64,000 nucleotides of DNA from Trypanosoma brucei gambiense DAL972. Taxonomy: Eukaryota > Euglenozoa > Kinetoplastea > Trypanosomatida > Trypanosomatidae. A program made the position numbers and the translations under genes. Under the pieces are notes generated by a model that was given only the letters and a program-made list of their open reading frames with translations, did no database searches and was not told where the DNA came from. The stretch lies in assembly GCF_000210295.1 (NCBI RefSeq), contig NC_026743.1, positions 2,542,001 through 2,606,000 of the forward strand. Reading direction: 5' to 3'. Shown here one piece after another: positions 42,475-53,000 of this stretch (position 1 is its first letter; each line of letters begins with the position of its first letter).

Positions 42475-42780
42475 CTAGAATTCCTCTTCGTCCTCCTCCT
42501 GCGGCCCCCCTTCACGCTCAGGCATTTGCAATCCAAATGGCGGCGCGCGTACAACTGGTGACAATGTTGGGATCAAGACGGACGCTCCTTCGGCGATGGC
42601 GTTGGGGCCACTCAATACAAAGAGACTGAGCACCATCCCGGCACCGATAGACGGCATCCACCAGTTAACCTTCGTTACGAACCAATCAGCAGCATGGTCG
42701 AAAAGATGGTGAAGTTTTTGATAAAAATACTTCTCTTCCCAGGTTGCCTGGGGGACGGCGGGGCGACCGAACATCATCAC
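42475..42780 (-). CDS. Small single-span membrane protein (101 aa), unknown function
   Basis: Not recognised. An amphipathic, Trp/His-rich N-terminal part (1-41) precedes a hydrophobic span at about 43-65 (MPSIGAGMVLSLFVLSGPNAIA). A Pro-rich segment and a strongly acidic tail ending EEDEEEF follow. The coherent architecture and gene-sense orientation support a real gene. Size and layout resemble small subunits of mitochondrial inner-membrane complexes, but this is only a guess. The start could be the first, second or third of three adjacent methionines. Confidence 0.6.
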   Translation of the reverse strand: MMMFGRPAVPQATWEEKYFYQKLHHLFDHAADWFVTKVNWWMPSIGAGMVLSLFVLSGPNAIAEGASVLIPTLSPVVRAPPFGLQMPEREGGPQEEDEEEF

Positions 42781-43334
42781 TGCAGAGGACTTGTTACACT
42801 AACGAGAAGGTAGTCTGTTACACAAGCACACGAGGAAGAAGATTGTTACAAAGGGCAGAAACTGTATCCAACCAACCCATAGACACATATTTGCATGTGT
42901 TGGCCTGAGCGTTGAGAGTGCGGAGTTGACGATGAGAAAGCAGAAAAAGTATAAATAGGGGTTAGTGGCTGCATTCGAGATTGATGAGGTGCTGCTCCAC
43001 ACATGTGCAGAATTGTGTGCGTTGGTTCCCCATGCAGCATGACTTTCCCCCCTTCCAAGGCGATTAAAAACAAAGTAATAATAATAAAGGACCTAATGAA
43101 CTAATCAAAAAATAAATAACCTCTGTGAAAAAATAGCTCAGCCAATGCCGCTTCCAAATCTTTTAGTGGGATGCTCAGAAGAATAGCAACGGTAAAAATA
43201 CACACACACATCTTGTTCGCCAGCCTGTGGGCATTGTGTTTGAAAAGCAATCGGTCACTTCACTCACATCTGCTGTCTCTGATTTTTGGGAGCTACCGCT
43301 GTCCCATAAGGGACACTACGCTACCCACCGCAGC
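42781..43334. other. Intergenic spacer
   Basis: About 550 bases with no convincing gene. Confidence 0.5.
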
Positions 43335-45695
43335 TCACTTTGCATCTGCCGGCATGCTCGACTCTAAGTGTATCTGAAGATCTCTTGCATACTGCATAAC
43401 ATCAAAACCATCATCGTTTACTATGAGATCAAAAACTGACGTCCCTCCGATCAAAGAGACGCCAACCATAAACCTCAGCGACGCATCGCAGAGCTCAATG
43501 GCCACTATGGCATCAACCAAAGCTGTCGATAGTGGGCCCGTGGACGCAGAGACTTGGCAAGCACAAGTTTTTTTCTCTCTTGAACTACTACCCCTTCGTG
43601 CGGCTCGTGGATGGCCAACATGTCGCAGCAACGCGTGAGCACAAGTAATCTTTACCAATACACTCATCATGACCACATCAACTGCATCCCTACATATGGC
43701 TTTAACTGTCAGAAAGTACGAATGGAGTAGTGCCGAACATTGGGGCAAGACTTGCGGTACGGTTGGTTCCTCAACCGAACGAGCTAACGACCAAGCGTAC
43801 CACACGTCCCACTGGTTCTCGCAGCGGTTAAAGAAATCAACCGTCAGGTTGCAGTCACACTCAGCATTCCCTCGCAGTGCGCCAAAAAGCACTTCTGCTT
43901 GTTCCTGAGGGGATTTGAATGAATGCGATGACACGTGTAAAACGAAGTCCCCCTTGTCAATGAACTGAAAAAGGTGCCGCTGCTGTACTAATGTCGATTC
44001 CTGGGTCATACCCAGCAGGGCACTTGCGGTACGACATTTAACCGACTGGCCTCCCTCACGGATAACAACGTGTTCCCGTTGCTCAAGTGCGCTTTGTATT
44101 GCGTTTAGGGCTGGTGTGGTGATTGCTTGTAGCGATGGTATGAAAACAACTTGCTGAAAAGCTGTGTTCAGTGTGCCCCCTCGAACCCACTCGACGTGGG
44201 GAGCCACCCCGTCTTCCGTAGGTAACATTACATGGGAAGCTGGTGCGCGTGCATACATTGGAAGTAGTGCTTTTTCCAACCCATGTACCACCGGTGACAC
44301 AAAATTTGTTTCCTCCCCCAGCTCAAGCAAGAATGTCCGCAGTGGAGTAAGGGTATCTGCCGACCCCACCACACTAGTGACGACACCACCGTCCTGCAAT
44401 TTCGAGGACGCGAGGACGATACCCGCTGCCGCCCACAGTGAGATTGGCAACGCGGAGACATCTAGTGCCGCCAGAATTGCTTCCATTCTCGTTCTCCCAT
44501 GCGACCCTCTGAATCCTCCGCCAGCTTTTGCGGCAGCAAACGTAACCGCGCCGGCCACGCATTCCCAACAGCACCTCGCTTGATAAACAGCGCAGACCTC
44601 ATTGTGCTCACTTGTTTTTGCCATTCCTACCCCGTCACATGGCCGCGCCGAAGGGAAGGGTGGGGTTAGTGCCTCCGCGGCTGACTGCTGATTTGACCAC
44701 TGCGGGGAAAACCGTGCCGTCCGAACAAAGCGAGCTTTCAGCAGAATCCGTGTGGGTGAAGAATCGGGTCCCTTTTTCGAATATAAGGTTGTCCCTCGAC
44801 CAATTGCGGATGCTTCCACTAATCCCACTGCGTGAATACGCTCACCGACCACCAGCGTTTCCTTCATTTCTAGCTGAGGAATGAATGAGAGATCCAACCA
44901 AAGTGGTTGTTGAGCCACGACACCGACACCGTTGGAGGTCTGGGTTCGCAGCTCCGCAATAGGCATCGGGTCGCTTGATTCGCGGTGGAGGAAGAAAATA
45001 CTAGTGATGTGCCCTATAACTTGCCACCATCTCCCGCTCCCGATTAAACCATCACCCGGCCGGCTGTGCATCGAACGCAGGCCTTGAAGTTGAAGAAAAC
45101 TCGGTAGCCCGTCCGCAGCGACATGCAACCCTACCTTCAGCTCCTCTGCCCGTATCAAATCCCAAAAGGCGCATGACCATCGGGATGTGTGCACACATAT
45201 CATGCACGGAAAGTTCGCGTCACCCGGTCGTACCTCGCAGGTAGGAACGTTTCTCGTGGCAGGTTCGACTACATGATGGCATGGTTTGTTAAGAAGATTG
45301 GCTTCCTTATCTATCGCCACCAAGGCCGCTTCGTGTCTCAGCCAGTTCATTAGCACTTCTCCCATAACTTCATCTAGTCTCCTGGGTGACATGACCAGAA
45401 GTGAGCCCAAAGTGGGATACTTTGATATCACCTCCATCATATGCACAATCAGTCGGAGGTTTACTTGGTTGCAAGCAACTTCTGCGGAGGGAAGCACCCT
45501 TGTTACCGTTTCCGCCAGAAACGATAGTTCTGAAAGCAACTGCTCCCGTGTGCTGTCGCCTCCAAGCAATAGAGTCTGCGCTTCCTGCTTCTCCGTATCG
45601 GTACAACCATCGACCATTAAGAGGGTGTCGCTGTGACCCTCTACCATTGTAGAGGCAGTGACGCAAAAAAGTAGCCCCTCTGATACCGAACACAT
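43335..45695 (-). CDS. MCM-like protein lacking ATPase motifs (MCMDC2-like)
   Basis: 786 aa. The region 415-570 follows the MCM AAA+ layout. A strand-loop-helix at 441-460 (SVVGSADTLTPLRTFLLEL) stands where Walker A (GDPGTGKS) belongs. At 506-563, GGTLNTAFQQVVFIPSL and ALEQREHVVIREGGQ match the MCM Walker B and sensor-loop region (GGV..IDEFDKM..AMEQQTISIAKAG). The Walker A lysine/serine are absent and the DE of Walker B is replaced by P520-S521. The C-terminal part (about 640-780) resembles the MCM winged-helix region. The family member closest in style is MCMDC2, a non-helicase MCM involved in meiosis in animals. Function here is unknown. The assignment is by eye and tentative. Confidence 0.6.
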   Translation of the reverse strand: MCSVSEGLLFCVTASTMVEGHSDTLLMVDGCTDTEKQEAQTLLLGGDSTREQLLSELSFLAETVTRVLPSAEVACNQVNLRLIVHMMEVISKYPTLGSLLVMSPRRLDEVMGEVLMNWLRHEAALVAIDKEANLLNKPCHHVVEPATRNVPTCEVRPGDANFPCMICVHTSRWSCAFWDLIRAEELKVGLHVAADGLPSFLQLQGLRSMHSRPGDGLIGSGRWWQVIGHITSIFFLHRESSDPMPIAELRTQTSNGVGVVAQQPLWLDLSFIPQLEMKETLVVGERIHAVGLVEASAIGRGTTLYSKKGPDSSPTRILLKARFVRTARFSPQWSNQQSAAEALTPPFPSARPCDGVGMAKTSEHNEVCAVYQARCCWECVAGAVTFAAAKAGGGFRGSHGRTRMEAILAALDVSALPISLWAAAGIVLASSKLQDGGVVTSVVGSADTLTPLRTFLLELGEETNFVSPVVHGLEKALLPMYARAPASHVMLPTEDGVAPHVEWVRGGTLNTAFQQVVFIPSLQAITTPALNAIQSALEQREHVVIREGGQSVKCRTASALLGMTQESTLVQQRHLFQFIDKGDFVLHVSSHSFKSPQEQAEVLFGALRGNAECDCNLTVDFFNRCENQWDVWYAWSLARSVEEPTVPQVLPQCSALLHSYFLTVKAICRDAVDVVMMSVLVKITCAHALLRHVGHPRAARRGSSSREKKTCACQVSASTGPLSTALVDAIVAIELCDASLRFMVGVSLIGGTSVFDLIVNDDGFDVMQYARDLQIHLESSMPADAK

Positions 45696-45911
45696 TTAGA
45701 TACAAATAGGAAGAAAAGGAGAGTGGTGGACACAGCAACTCAACCTAACGATTATATAGGCTCGTATACTAGGTGAGAATAGTAAATACTGTTAGTGTAG
45801 CGAACATCCATAAAGAAAAGCCCCTGTCCAACCATCCCACCGTTCTCCTACCTTTTGAAACATACTCCTCCCCGACCACATGTTGCCTTTCGATGCGCAG
45901 TAGCCAGCTCC

Positions 45912-46856
45912 TTACTTCGGCACTGGGATACGATGCTGTAGTGCAACTCCATGCCACCCCAGTTCTTCCTCAACGCATCGGCTGAGCTCCTCGTCCCTCG
46001 CAAGACGTCGGGCACTAGCGCGCATTGCAGCGCTGCCCTCGCAATCGCTTCGCTCGGAACGGTTAAGCCGCTGAAGTTCTTCACGTATGCGATGGACTGT
46101 CGCTTCCGTCAACTGCTCTACGCGCTCAGGTGTATCGAACACCTGGTTCCTTCCCGGTGTGGTATCGCGGGAATCTGCATGTCCTTCCAGCCGACATGAC
46201 ATTGCGGACGAAGGTGACACGACACTAGCAACTCCTGCCTCACTACTTTCCCTAGACAAGGTAACTGAAGTAGGAAGCCGGACCCACGCTCTGCGTGCCG
46301 AGCGAAACCACCCGAGCAGGTCGTCGAGCTGTGCCCAACCGATGGACTCTTCCAGCAGAGGGAGGCGCTGGTGGACTTCATATCTGTAAAGGTTCTGGCC
46401 GTCCCGCACGCGCTGGCGTTCGTATTGTGTAAGATTCACCCAAGCCTTACTTCTATCTTCTAACCCCAACTGGCACATCTTTTCCCACAGTTTTGCGCTG
46501 ATGGCGGATTCAGCACATCGATGAAGGGACGGGATTAGATAGCTCCAATTGCATGTGTCATGGCAATGCCGCTGCAGACCTGCGCACGACCCGTTGGGGG
46601 GCCTGCTATGCAAAATCAATTTCCTATAATACAGCTGACCGGACTCTGGCATCGTTGCCTGAGAGGAATGCCTCACACCATTTAGGACACCAAGAGCCCG
46701 TCCCGAATGCCGCCTCGCGTCGGGATTTTCATACAATAAATCACCGCGACCACTCCCGCCGTATACTCGGCGTGAAGGAGTTAGGGTCAGGGAAACGGCA
46801 TCGGGAAAAACTCCGCCGCCTCGGCGTATTAGTCCCGCTGAAGCCCCCATCTTCAT
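45912..46856 (-). CDS. Protein of unknown function, possibly mitochondrial (314 aa)
   Basis: Not recognised. The N-terminal 40 residues are rich in Arg, Ser and Gly with few acids (RRGGG, SLTLTPSRRVYGG), like a mitochondrial presequence. The middle (about 135-200) looks globular and helical. The C-terminal part is Arg/Glu-rich with predicted helices (EQLTEATVHRIREELQRL). The 215-bp spacer to the MCM-like gene is typical of a polycistron. Confidence 0.65.
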   Translation of the reverse strand: MKMGASAGLIRRGGGVFPDAVSLTLTPSRRVYGGSGRGDLLYENPDARRHSGRALGVLNGVRHSSQATMPESGQLYYRKLILHSRPPNGSCAGLQRHCHDTCNWSYLIPSLHRCAESAISAKLWEKMCQLGLEDRSKAWVNLTQYERQRVRDGQNLYRYEVHQRLPLLEESIGWAQLDDLLGWFRSARRAWVRLPTSVTLSRESSEAGVASVVSPSSAMSCRLEGHADSRDTTPGRNQVFDTPERVEQLTEATVHRIREELQRLNRSERSDCEGSAAMRASARRLARDEELSRCVEEELGWHGVALQHRIPVPK

Positions 46857-47158
46857 GATTGGCTATTGCTACAACATCCGGCCAATAGCGAAGCGTACAT
46901 AGGTGCGCGTGACACAGTTATTCACGAGATCAGTAGGACAGAAGCAGATAACGACGACGATAAAAGTAAAAAGTAGAGAAACCAAACAAAAAAGTGGCAC
47001 GAAAGGGGTTTACGCCCTCTCGGTGCCTATGTGTAATGAAGATGAGATGTTTGCGCATCTCATGCGCCTTCAGTCTCCGTAGGACGCCATACATTTAGCT
47101 GCTTTGACCAACCTACCCTGCACACACTGGCCGAAGATCCTCCAAATCACCCACCTGT
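46857..47158. other. Intergenic spacer
   Basis: About 300 bases, no gene seen. Confidence 0.5.
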
Positions 47159-47749
47159 TCAACCAGTGTTACCCGAGTACGTATTCCTGGAAAAGTCATC
47201 GTCGCGACTCCTCTCAGAGCGATACCAGTAATGGTCCTTTTGTTGCTGTTGGTCCCGGGACAGTATGGACCAGTTCCGTTCACTGTTTCGGATATTCCAG
47301 TGCGGTTCACGAACATAAAGTTGTCCACTTGTAACCTTCATTGTTGCATTACTGTACTTAGTTGCCTTTTCTTTTTCCATGTCAATAATGCGGCGGAGCT
47401 CGTTCCGCTTGGCCTCATCTTGCGTTGTACTAAGTAGAAACTCTAGCTTGCTGATGTGGTCCAATGATCCCGCCCTTTGCGCATGGCAGTGGTCATCAAT
47501 CACTTGGCTACCTTCAACAGAAGAGTCCGTGTACTGTTGTAGTTCGTACTCAAGATGGTTGCTAACGTTAGGGGAAGGAATGCGGTTTTTGTGTGTCACA
47601 TTCACCTCGTAAAGAACGGTGGCTGCAGCCGAGGCAAGAAATATGCCCCAAGTACGATAGGGGTGTTGTTGCACCCACCGCGTCGTGCGGTAAAGCCAGG
47701 AAGATATTTCCTTCCCAAGAAATGGAATGGGCACCACCTTCTCACGCAT
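47159..47749 (-). CDS. Single-span membrane protein of unknown function (196 aa)
   Basis: Not recognised. One hydrophobic segment at about 32-49 (TWGIFLASAAATVLYEV) follows a basic N-terminal stretch, suggesting an N-terminally anchored membrane protein, perhaps mitochondrial. The rest is hydrophilic with a helical, charged middle (LLSTTQDEAKRNELRRIIDMEKEKA) that could form a short coiled coil, and a polar tail. Length and composition are coherent. Confidence 0.65.
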   Translation of the reverse strand: MREKVVPIPFLGKEISSWLYRTTRWVQQHPYRTWGIFLASAAATVLYEVNVTHKNRIPSPNVSNHLEYELQQYTDSSVEGSQVIDDHCHAQRAGSLDHISKLEFLLSTTQDEAKRNELRRIIDMEKEKATKYSNATMKVTSGQLYVREPHWNIRNSERNWSILSRDQQQQKDHYWYRSERSRDDDFSRNTYSGNTG

Positions 47750-48064
47750 GTCAAACCTAACGACAGCACTACTGGCTTTCCTTCTGCTTGACTGACACTC
47801 ACAAATACATGGAATAGCAAGAGATGCGCGCAGCGATGGCTGGGCGGGACAAACAATGTCATTGCGTTTACAGACAGCAACTCATCAGCTGCTCAAAGGG
47901 GAAAACGGACGCTGTGGTAGGGGGTGGGAGGAAGTTCCACATAACTGGTTTCCGTGTCCGATCAGTTCCCTGCTATGTTAAATTTACAAACTACGAAGGA
48001 AGCGCGTAGTAGTGGCGTCTCCGCGCAACTTGGTAGACTTCAAATCTTACACTGTTTTCACGAG
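47750..48064. other. Intergenic spacer
   Basis: About 315 bases, no gene seen. Confidence 0.5.
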
Positions 48065-49516
48065 CTATTCGCTTGCATCGCATTTTCCCTGTATTTTCCG
48101 CAGCAGGGAGAAAGTCACGTTTTCCCCCAACACTAGATGTCTTTCCGCAGTCGTCAGAAAATCATACGAGGGGCGTAAACGCCGGAGTTCTGACAGGAGA
48201 ATGTCACTGAAGGGGCCATCTTGGAACGGTCCTGTTTCCGAGTCGGGCGAGCTGCGCAAACAGCTCTTCAGCTTAGCAGCTTGACCGAGACGGAGGAGAA
48301 ATCCTGAGTAAGTGGCGCAACAACGGCCCCTTATGGTGGGCAACAGTACTTCATAACGCCTAAGTTCACTCTCTAGGAAACGTGCTGGAAGCCAAAGAAA
48401 ACGTACGCTGCACAACAAAGACTCTATGGCACCTTCTTTACATGTACAGTTTGAGTCTGGTACTGACTCAGGTTTGTCCACCCTTGTTGAAGTGTGCGAA
48501 ACAGAACCTGTGTGTCTCGATGCCGATGCGAAGCGAACGCAATCCCCCGTGCGATCCGTGAAGTGTAGCTCACATGCTGCACAAGCAATTTTGTAGGGCA
48601 TGATTTCATTGGGAAACCCTGTATTCTCCAGCACCTTTCCAAGAACGGAGTACGGAAGATGAGCCAGTGCATCAACGGAAGTGGTTGTACCTTCAGTACG
48701 CAAGACACTGAGTTTCCTTTCCGTATGCTTGGGAGTCTCAATTCCAATAACGCTTTTATTCAACCGCTCCACTAACAACGACGCGTAACGGTCTAGGAGG
48801 TTGTCGCTAGTCGTCCCAAGAGCCGACGCCAAGAGTTCCTCGCCAAACGAGTTCGGCAGCGTCTCCCTGCACCTCCAGCAGGCAGGCGGAGGTAAGTTGT
48901 AGAAGGTTGTAAGAAGGTCCACAACGTCCAATAACGAGCCCTCAGCCGACTCCAACGACGCATTTGGCACACAGCAACCACAGTTGATTTGTGCTCCTTT
49001 GAAAGACGCTGCGCCCTCCACGCATTCTCCCCCCTCTTCTTCCCCTGTAAAAGTAGATTGGCACGATCCTCCCTGCTGTGGTCCTACACCAGAAGGCACC
49101 CTAAAACGTGGCGACAAATCTGACATCGGTTTCACCTCCGATGTTTGGCAGCAACAACAACGAACCGAGGGAAACAGGATGAAAGGAAGGGGCTTGGACA
49201 CACTTCTGTTACAACATAAAGTCTTTGTTGGTGTAAAAGCACCGTTCTCTTCCCCCAACCTCGGTCGATCGCCAACATCAACACGGAAAGAATCTAACTT
49301 TTTGCGCAGCGACGCCATTTCTCGCTTCAGCTCAATAATATCACTCACATTGACTTCCGCCGCTCGCCATTCCCGGGGCCGCACCCCCTCATGCCCCGTA
49401 GAAAAATCTAAGCTATCGTAAGACGGGGGCGGATCCAGCTGTATCGGAAAGTGGCGTCCATCCGATGGATTTTCCAAGGGGAAAACAATATCGTATGGAG
49501 GCGGCGGAGAGCCCAT
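48065..49516 (-). CDS. Protein of unknown function with Pro-rich N-terminus (about 483 aa)
   Basis: Not recognised. The frame stays open up to 49753, but its first 79 residues come from AT-rich, UTR-like sequence. I therefore prefer the methionine at 49516, which starts MGSPPPPYD. With the longer start, residues 4-42 would form one or two membrane spans. The preferred protein has Pro-Tyr motifs (PPPPYD, PPPSYD), a short coiled coil (DIIELKREMASLRKKLDSF), a Cys-rich centre (NCGCCVP, CWRC, CAACELHFTD) and a globular C-terminus. CxxC pairs could bind zinc. Confidence is good for a gene, low for function. Confidence 0.65.
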   Translation of the reverse strand: MGSPPPPYDIVFPLENPSDGRHFPIQLDPPPSYDSLDFSTGHEGVRPREWRAAEVNVSDIIELKREMASLRKKLDSFRVDVGDRPRLGEENGAFTPTKTLCCNRSVSKPLPFILFPSVRCCCCQTSEVKPMSDLSPRFRVPSGVGPQQGGSCQSTFTGEEEGGECVEGAASFKGAQINCGCCVPNASLESAEGSLLDVVDLLTTFYNLPPPACWRCRETLPNSFGEELLASALGTTSDNLLDRYASLLVERLNKSVIGIETPKHTERKLSVLRTEGTTTSVDALAHLPYSVLGKVLENTGFPNEIMPYKIACAACELHFTDRTGDCVRFASASRHTGSVSHTSTRVDKPESVPDSNCTCKEGAIESLLCSVRFLWLPARFLESELRRYEVLLPTIRGRCCATYSGFLLRLGQAAKLKSCLRSSPDSETGPFQDGPFSDILLSELRRLRPSYDFLTTAERHLVLGENVTFSLLRKIQGKCDASE

Positions 49517-50017
49517 TAAACAAAAAAAACCTACGGGCGCACCTTCCAGCAAATTAAGCAGCCAACGCAACCGATTACAAACAGCGGCTAGGCCAAAACC
49601 TGAAAACAGTACCTTGCTCTTATATGCATTGCACAGAACAAATAACAAAAAACAAAACAAAAAGATGATTAAAGTAAGGGGGAAAACAGCGTCATCAAGC
49701 AATGATAAAAATAAAAAAATAATAATATAACAAAACAAATTTACGCCCCACAAGAAACAACGTTATAACTAACAACATATACATCAAATATATATACATT
49801 CAAAGAATAAAAGTGATAATCTAGAAGTTATCACTTCTCAAAAAAACAGAAAAATAAAAATAATAAAACACACGAACAATAAAAAACGCAACAGTAATGA
49901 AAACGTAACTTCCAACAATACCATAAAAAAAGGAAAGACGAAAAACATCAACAAAGAAAAATTCATCTACAAAAGTAAATATCAAAGCACTGCAGAAAAC
50001 ATAAAAAGGGAAATACA
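49517..50017. other. AT-rich spacer downstream of the repetitive protein gene
   Basis: A-rich on the plus strand with many short A runs. It holds the 3' UTR of the repeat-protein gene and the 5' UTR of the Pro-rich protein gene. No separate gene seen. Confidence 0.6.
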
Positions 50018-53000
50018 TTAATCAAATTCTTCAACATCTAAACCTACTAATGCTTCACCACCCTCAGGTGCCGCTGCCTCAGGTTGTGCTTCTGCAGGAG
50101 CTTGCTGTGGTTCTTCAAGCTCTTCAAATGCTTCCACTGCTATGTCACCCTCAGGTGCCGCTGCCTCAGGTTGTGCTTCTGCAGGAACTTGCTGTGGTTC
50201 TTCAAGCTCTTCAAGTGCTTCCACTGCTATGTCACCCTCAGGTGCCGCTGCCTCAGGTTGTGCTTCTGCAGGAGCTTGCTGTGGTTCTTCAAGCTCTTCA
50301 AGTGCTTCCACTGCTATATCACCCTCAGGTGCCACTGCCTCAGGTTGTGCTTCTGCAGGAGCTTGCTGTGGTTCTTCAAGCTCTTCAAGTGCTTCCACTG
50401 CTATATCACCCTCAGGTGCCACTGCCTCAGGTTGTGCTTCTGCAGGAACTTGCTGTGGTTCTTCAAGCTCTTCAAGTGCTTCCACTGCTATGTCACCCTC
50501 AGGTGCCACTGCCTCAGGTTGTGCTTCTGCAGGAACTTGCTGTGGTTCTTCAAGCTCTTCAAGTGCTTCCACTGCTATATCACCCTCAGGTGCCGCTGNN
50601 NNNNNNNNNNNNNNNNNNNNNNNNNNNNNNNNNNNNNNNNNNNNNNNNNNNNNNNNNNNNNNNNNNNNNNNNNNNNNNNNNNNNNNNNNNNNNNNNNNCT
50701 GCTGCAGCAGCTGGTGGTTCTTCATGTTCTTCTTCAAGTTCTTCAAGTGCTTCCACATCTACAGCAGCCGCAGCTGCTGGTGCTTCTGCTGCAGCTTCTG
50801 CAGGTGCTTCTTCTTGTTCTTCAAGTTCTTCAAATGCTTCCTCAGCTACAGCAGCCTCAGCTGCTGGTGCTTCTGCTGCAGCTTCTGGAGGTTCTTCTTC
50901 TTGCTCTTCAAGTGCTTCCACTGCTATGTCACCCTCAGGTGCCGCTGCCTCAGGTTGTGCTTCTGCAGGAACTTGCTGTGGTTCTTCAAGCTCTTCAAGT
51001 GCCTCCACTACTATGTCACCCTCAGGTTGTGCCTCAGGTTGTGCTTCCGCAGGAACTTGCTGTGGTTCTTCAAGCTCTTCAAGTGCTTCCACTGCTATGT
51101 CACCCTCAGGTTGTGCCTCAGGTTGTGCTTCCGCAGGAACTTGCTGTGGCTCTTCAAGCTCTTCAAGTGCTTCCACTGCTATGTCACCCTCAGGTTGTGC
51201 CTCAGGTTGTGCTTCCGCAGGAACTTGCTGTGGCTCTTCAAGCTCTTCAAGTGCTTCCACTGCTATGTCACCCTCAGGTGCCGCTGCCTCAGGTTGTGCT
51301 TCTGCAGGAGCTTGCTGTGGTTCTTCAAGCTCTTCAAGTGCTTCCACTGCTATATCACCCTCAGGTGCCGCTGCCTCAGGTTGTGCTTCTGCAGGAGCTT
51401 GCTGTGGTTCTTCAAGCTCTTCAAGTGCTTCCACTGCTATATCACCCTCAGGTGCCGCTGCCTCAGGTTGTGCTTCTGCAGGAGCTTGCTGTGGTTCTTC
51501 AAGCTCTTCAAGTGCTTCCACTGCTATATCACCCTCAGGTGCCGCTGCCTCAGGTTGTGCTTCTGCAGGAACTTGCTGTGGTTCTTCAAGCTCTTCAAGT
51601 GCTTCCACTGCTATGTCACCCTCAGGTGCCGCTGCCTCAGGTTGTGCTTCTGCAGGAGCTTGCTGTGGCTCTTCAAGTGCTTCCACTGCTATGTCACCCT
51701 CAGGTGCCGCTGCCTCAGGCTGCGCAATGTCAAGCTCCTTTTGATCTTCAGGCTCAAGTGTCTGAATCACCTCAGGCTGCGCAATGTCAAGCTCCTTTTG
51801 ATCTTCAGGCTCGAGTGTCTGAATCACCTCAGGCTGCGCAATTTCAAGCTCCTTTTGATCTTCAGGCTCAAGTGTCTGAATCACCTCAGGCTGCGCAATG
51901 TGAAGCTCCTTTTGATCTTCAGGCTCGAGTGTCTGAATCACCTCAGGCTGCGCAATGTCAAGCTCCTTTTGATCTTCAGGCTCAAGTGTCTGAATCACCT
52001 CAGGCTGCGCAATGTCAAGCTCCTTTTGATCTTCAGGCTCGAGTGTCTGAATCACCTCAGGCTGCGCAATTTCAAGCTCCTTTTGATCTTCAGGTTCAAG
52101 TGTCTGAATCACCTCAGGCTGCGCAATGTCAAGCTCCTTTTGATCTTCAGGCTCGAGTGTCTGAATCACCTCAGGCTGCGCAATGTCAAGCTCCTTTTTA
52201 TCTTCAGGCTCGAGTGTCTGAATCACCTCAGGCTGCGCAATTTCAAGCTCCTTTTGATCTTCAGGCTCAAGTGTCTGAATCACCTCAGGCTGCGCAATGT
52301 CAAGCTCCTTTTGATCTTCAGGCTCAAGTGTCTGAATCACCTCAGGCTGCGCAATGTGAAGCTCCTTTTGATCTTCAGGCTCGAGTGTCTGAATCACCTC
52401 AGGCTGCGCAATGTCAAGCTCCTTTTGATCTTCAGGTTCAAGCTTTTTGAATGCAATTTTCTCTGTATGTTCACGCTCCTTTTTTTTGTTTTCTTGTGTG
52501 ATTTCTTCTTGATGATCGTTTGTTTTTAATTTTTCTTTTTGTGGTTTATTTTGTTTTGGGAGTTGAACTTCTTGGGGATCTTGGTTTGTGGTCGAGTCCT
52601 GTTTTTTTAGTTGTGGTTGGTGCCACTGCTGCTGCTCGGCTGTTTCATGAGCGTGAGCAAAACTTTTTTTCGGGTCAAGTATTTTGGTGTTTTGAGGCAG
52701 TGATTGCCTTTTTTGATTTGCTTCTTTACATGTTTGTTTTTTACTAATTGTTTCAGTTAGTGGCTTTTGGGCACTGCTGATGCGTGCCTCCTTAGCTTTG
52801 AGGTATATCGTCCTTCTCTCCATTTCTTGAAGGATGTCACCTCTGTTGATTTGTTCATTTTTTTCCATTCGTTGGCGTAATTTGCCTTCATCTTCAACCA
52901 CGCCAACTACCTTCTTTAGTTCATGAAACGCCTCTTGCAGTAGAAGGTATGACCTTCGCAGGTCTACCATGATTTCCATGTAACTGAAGTAATGCTTTGT

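Noticed and set aside
50084..52450. 788-codon and similar plus-strand frames in the repeat region
   Set aside because: Shadows of the minus-strand repeat protein; kept open only by repeat periodicity.
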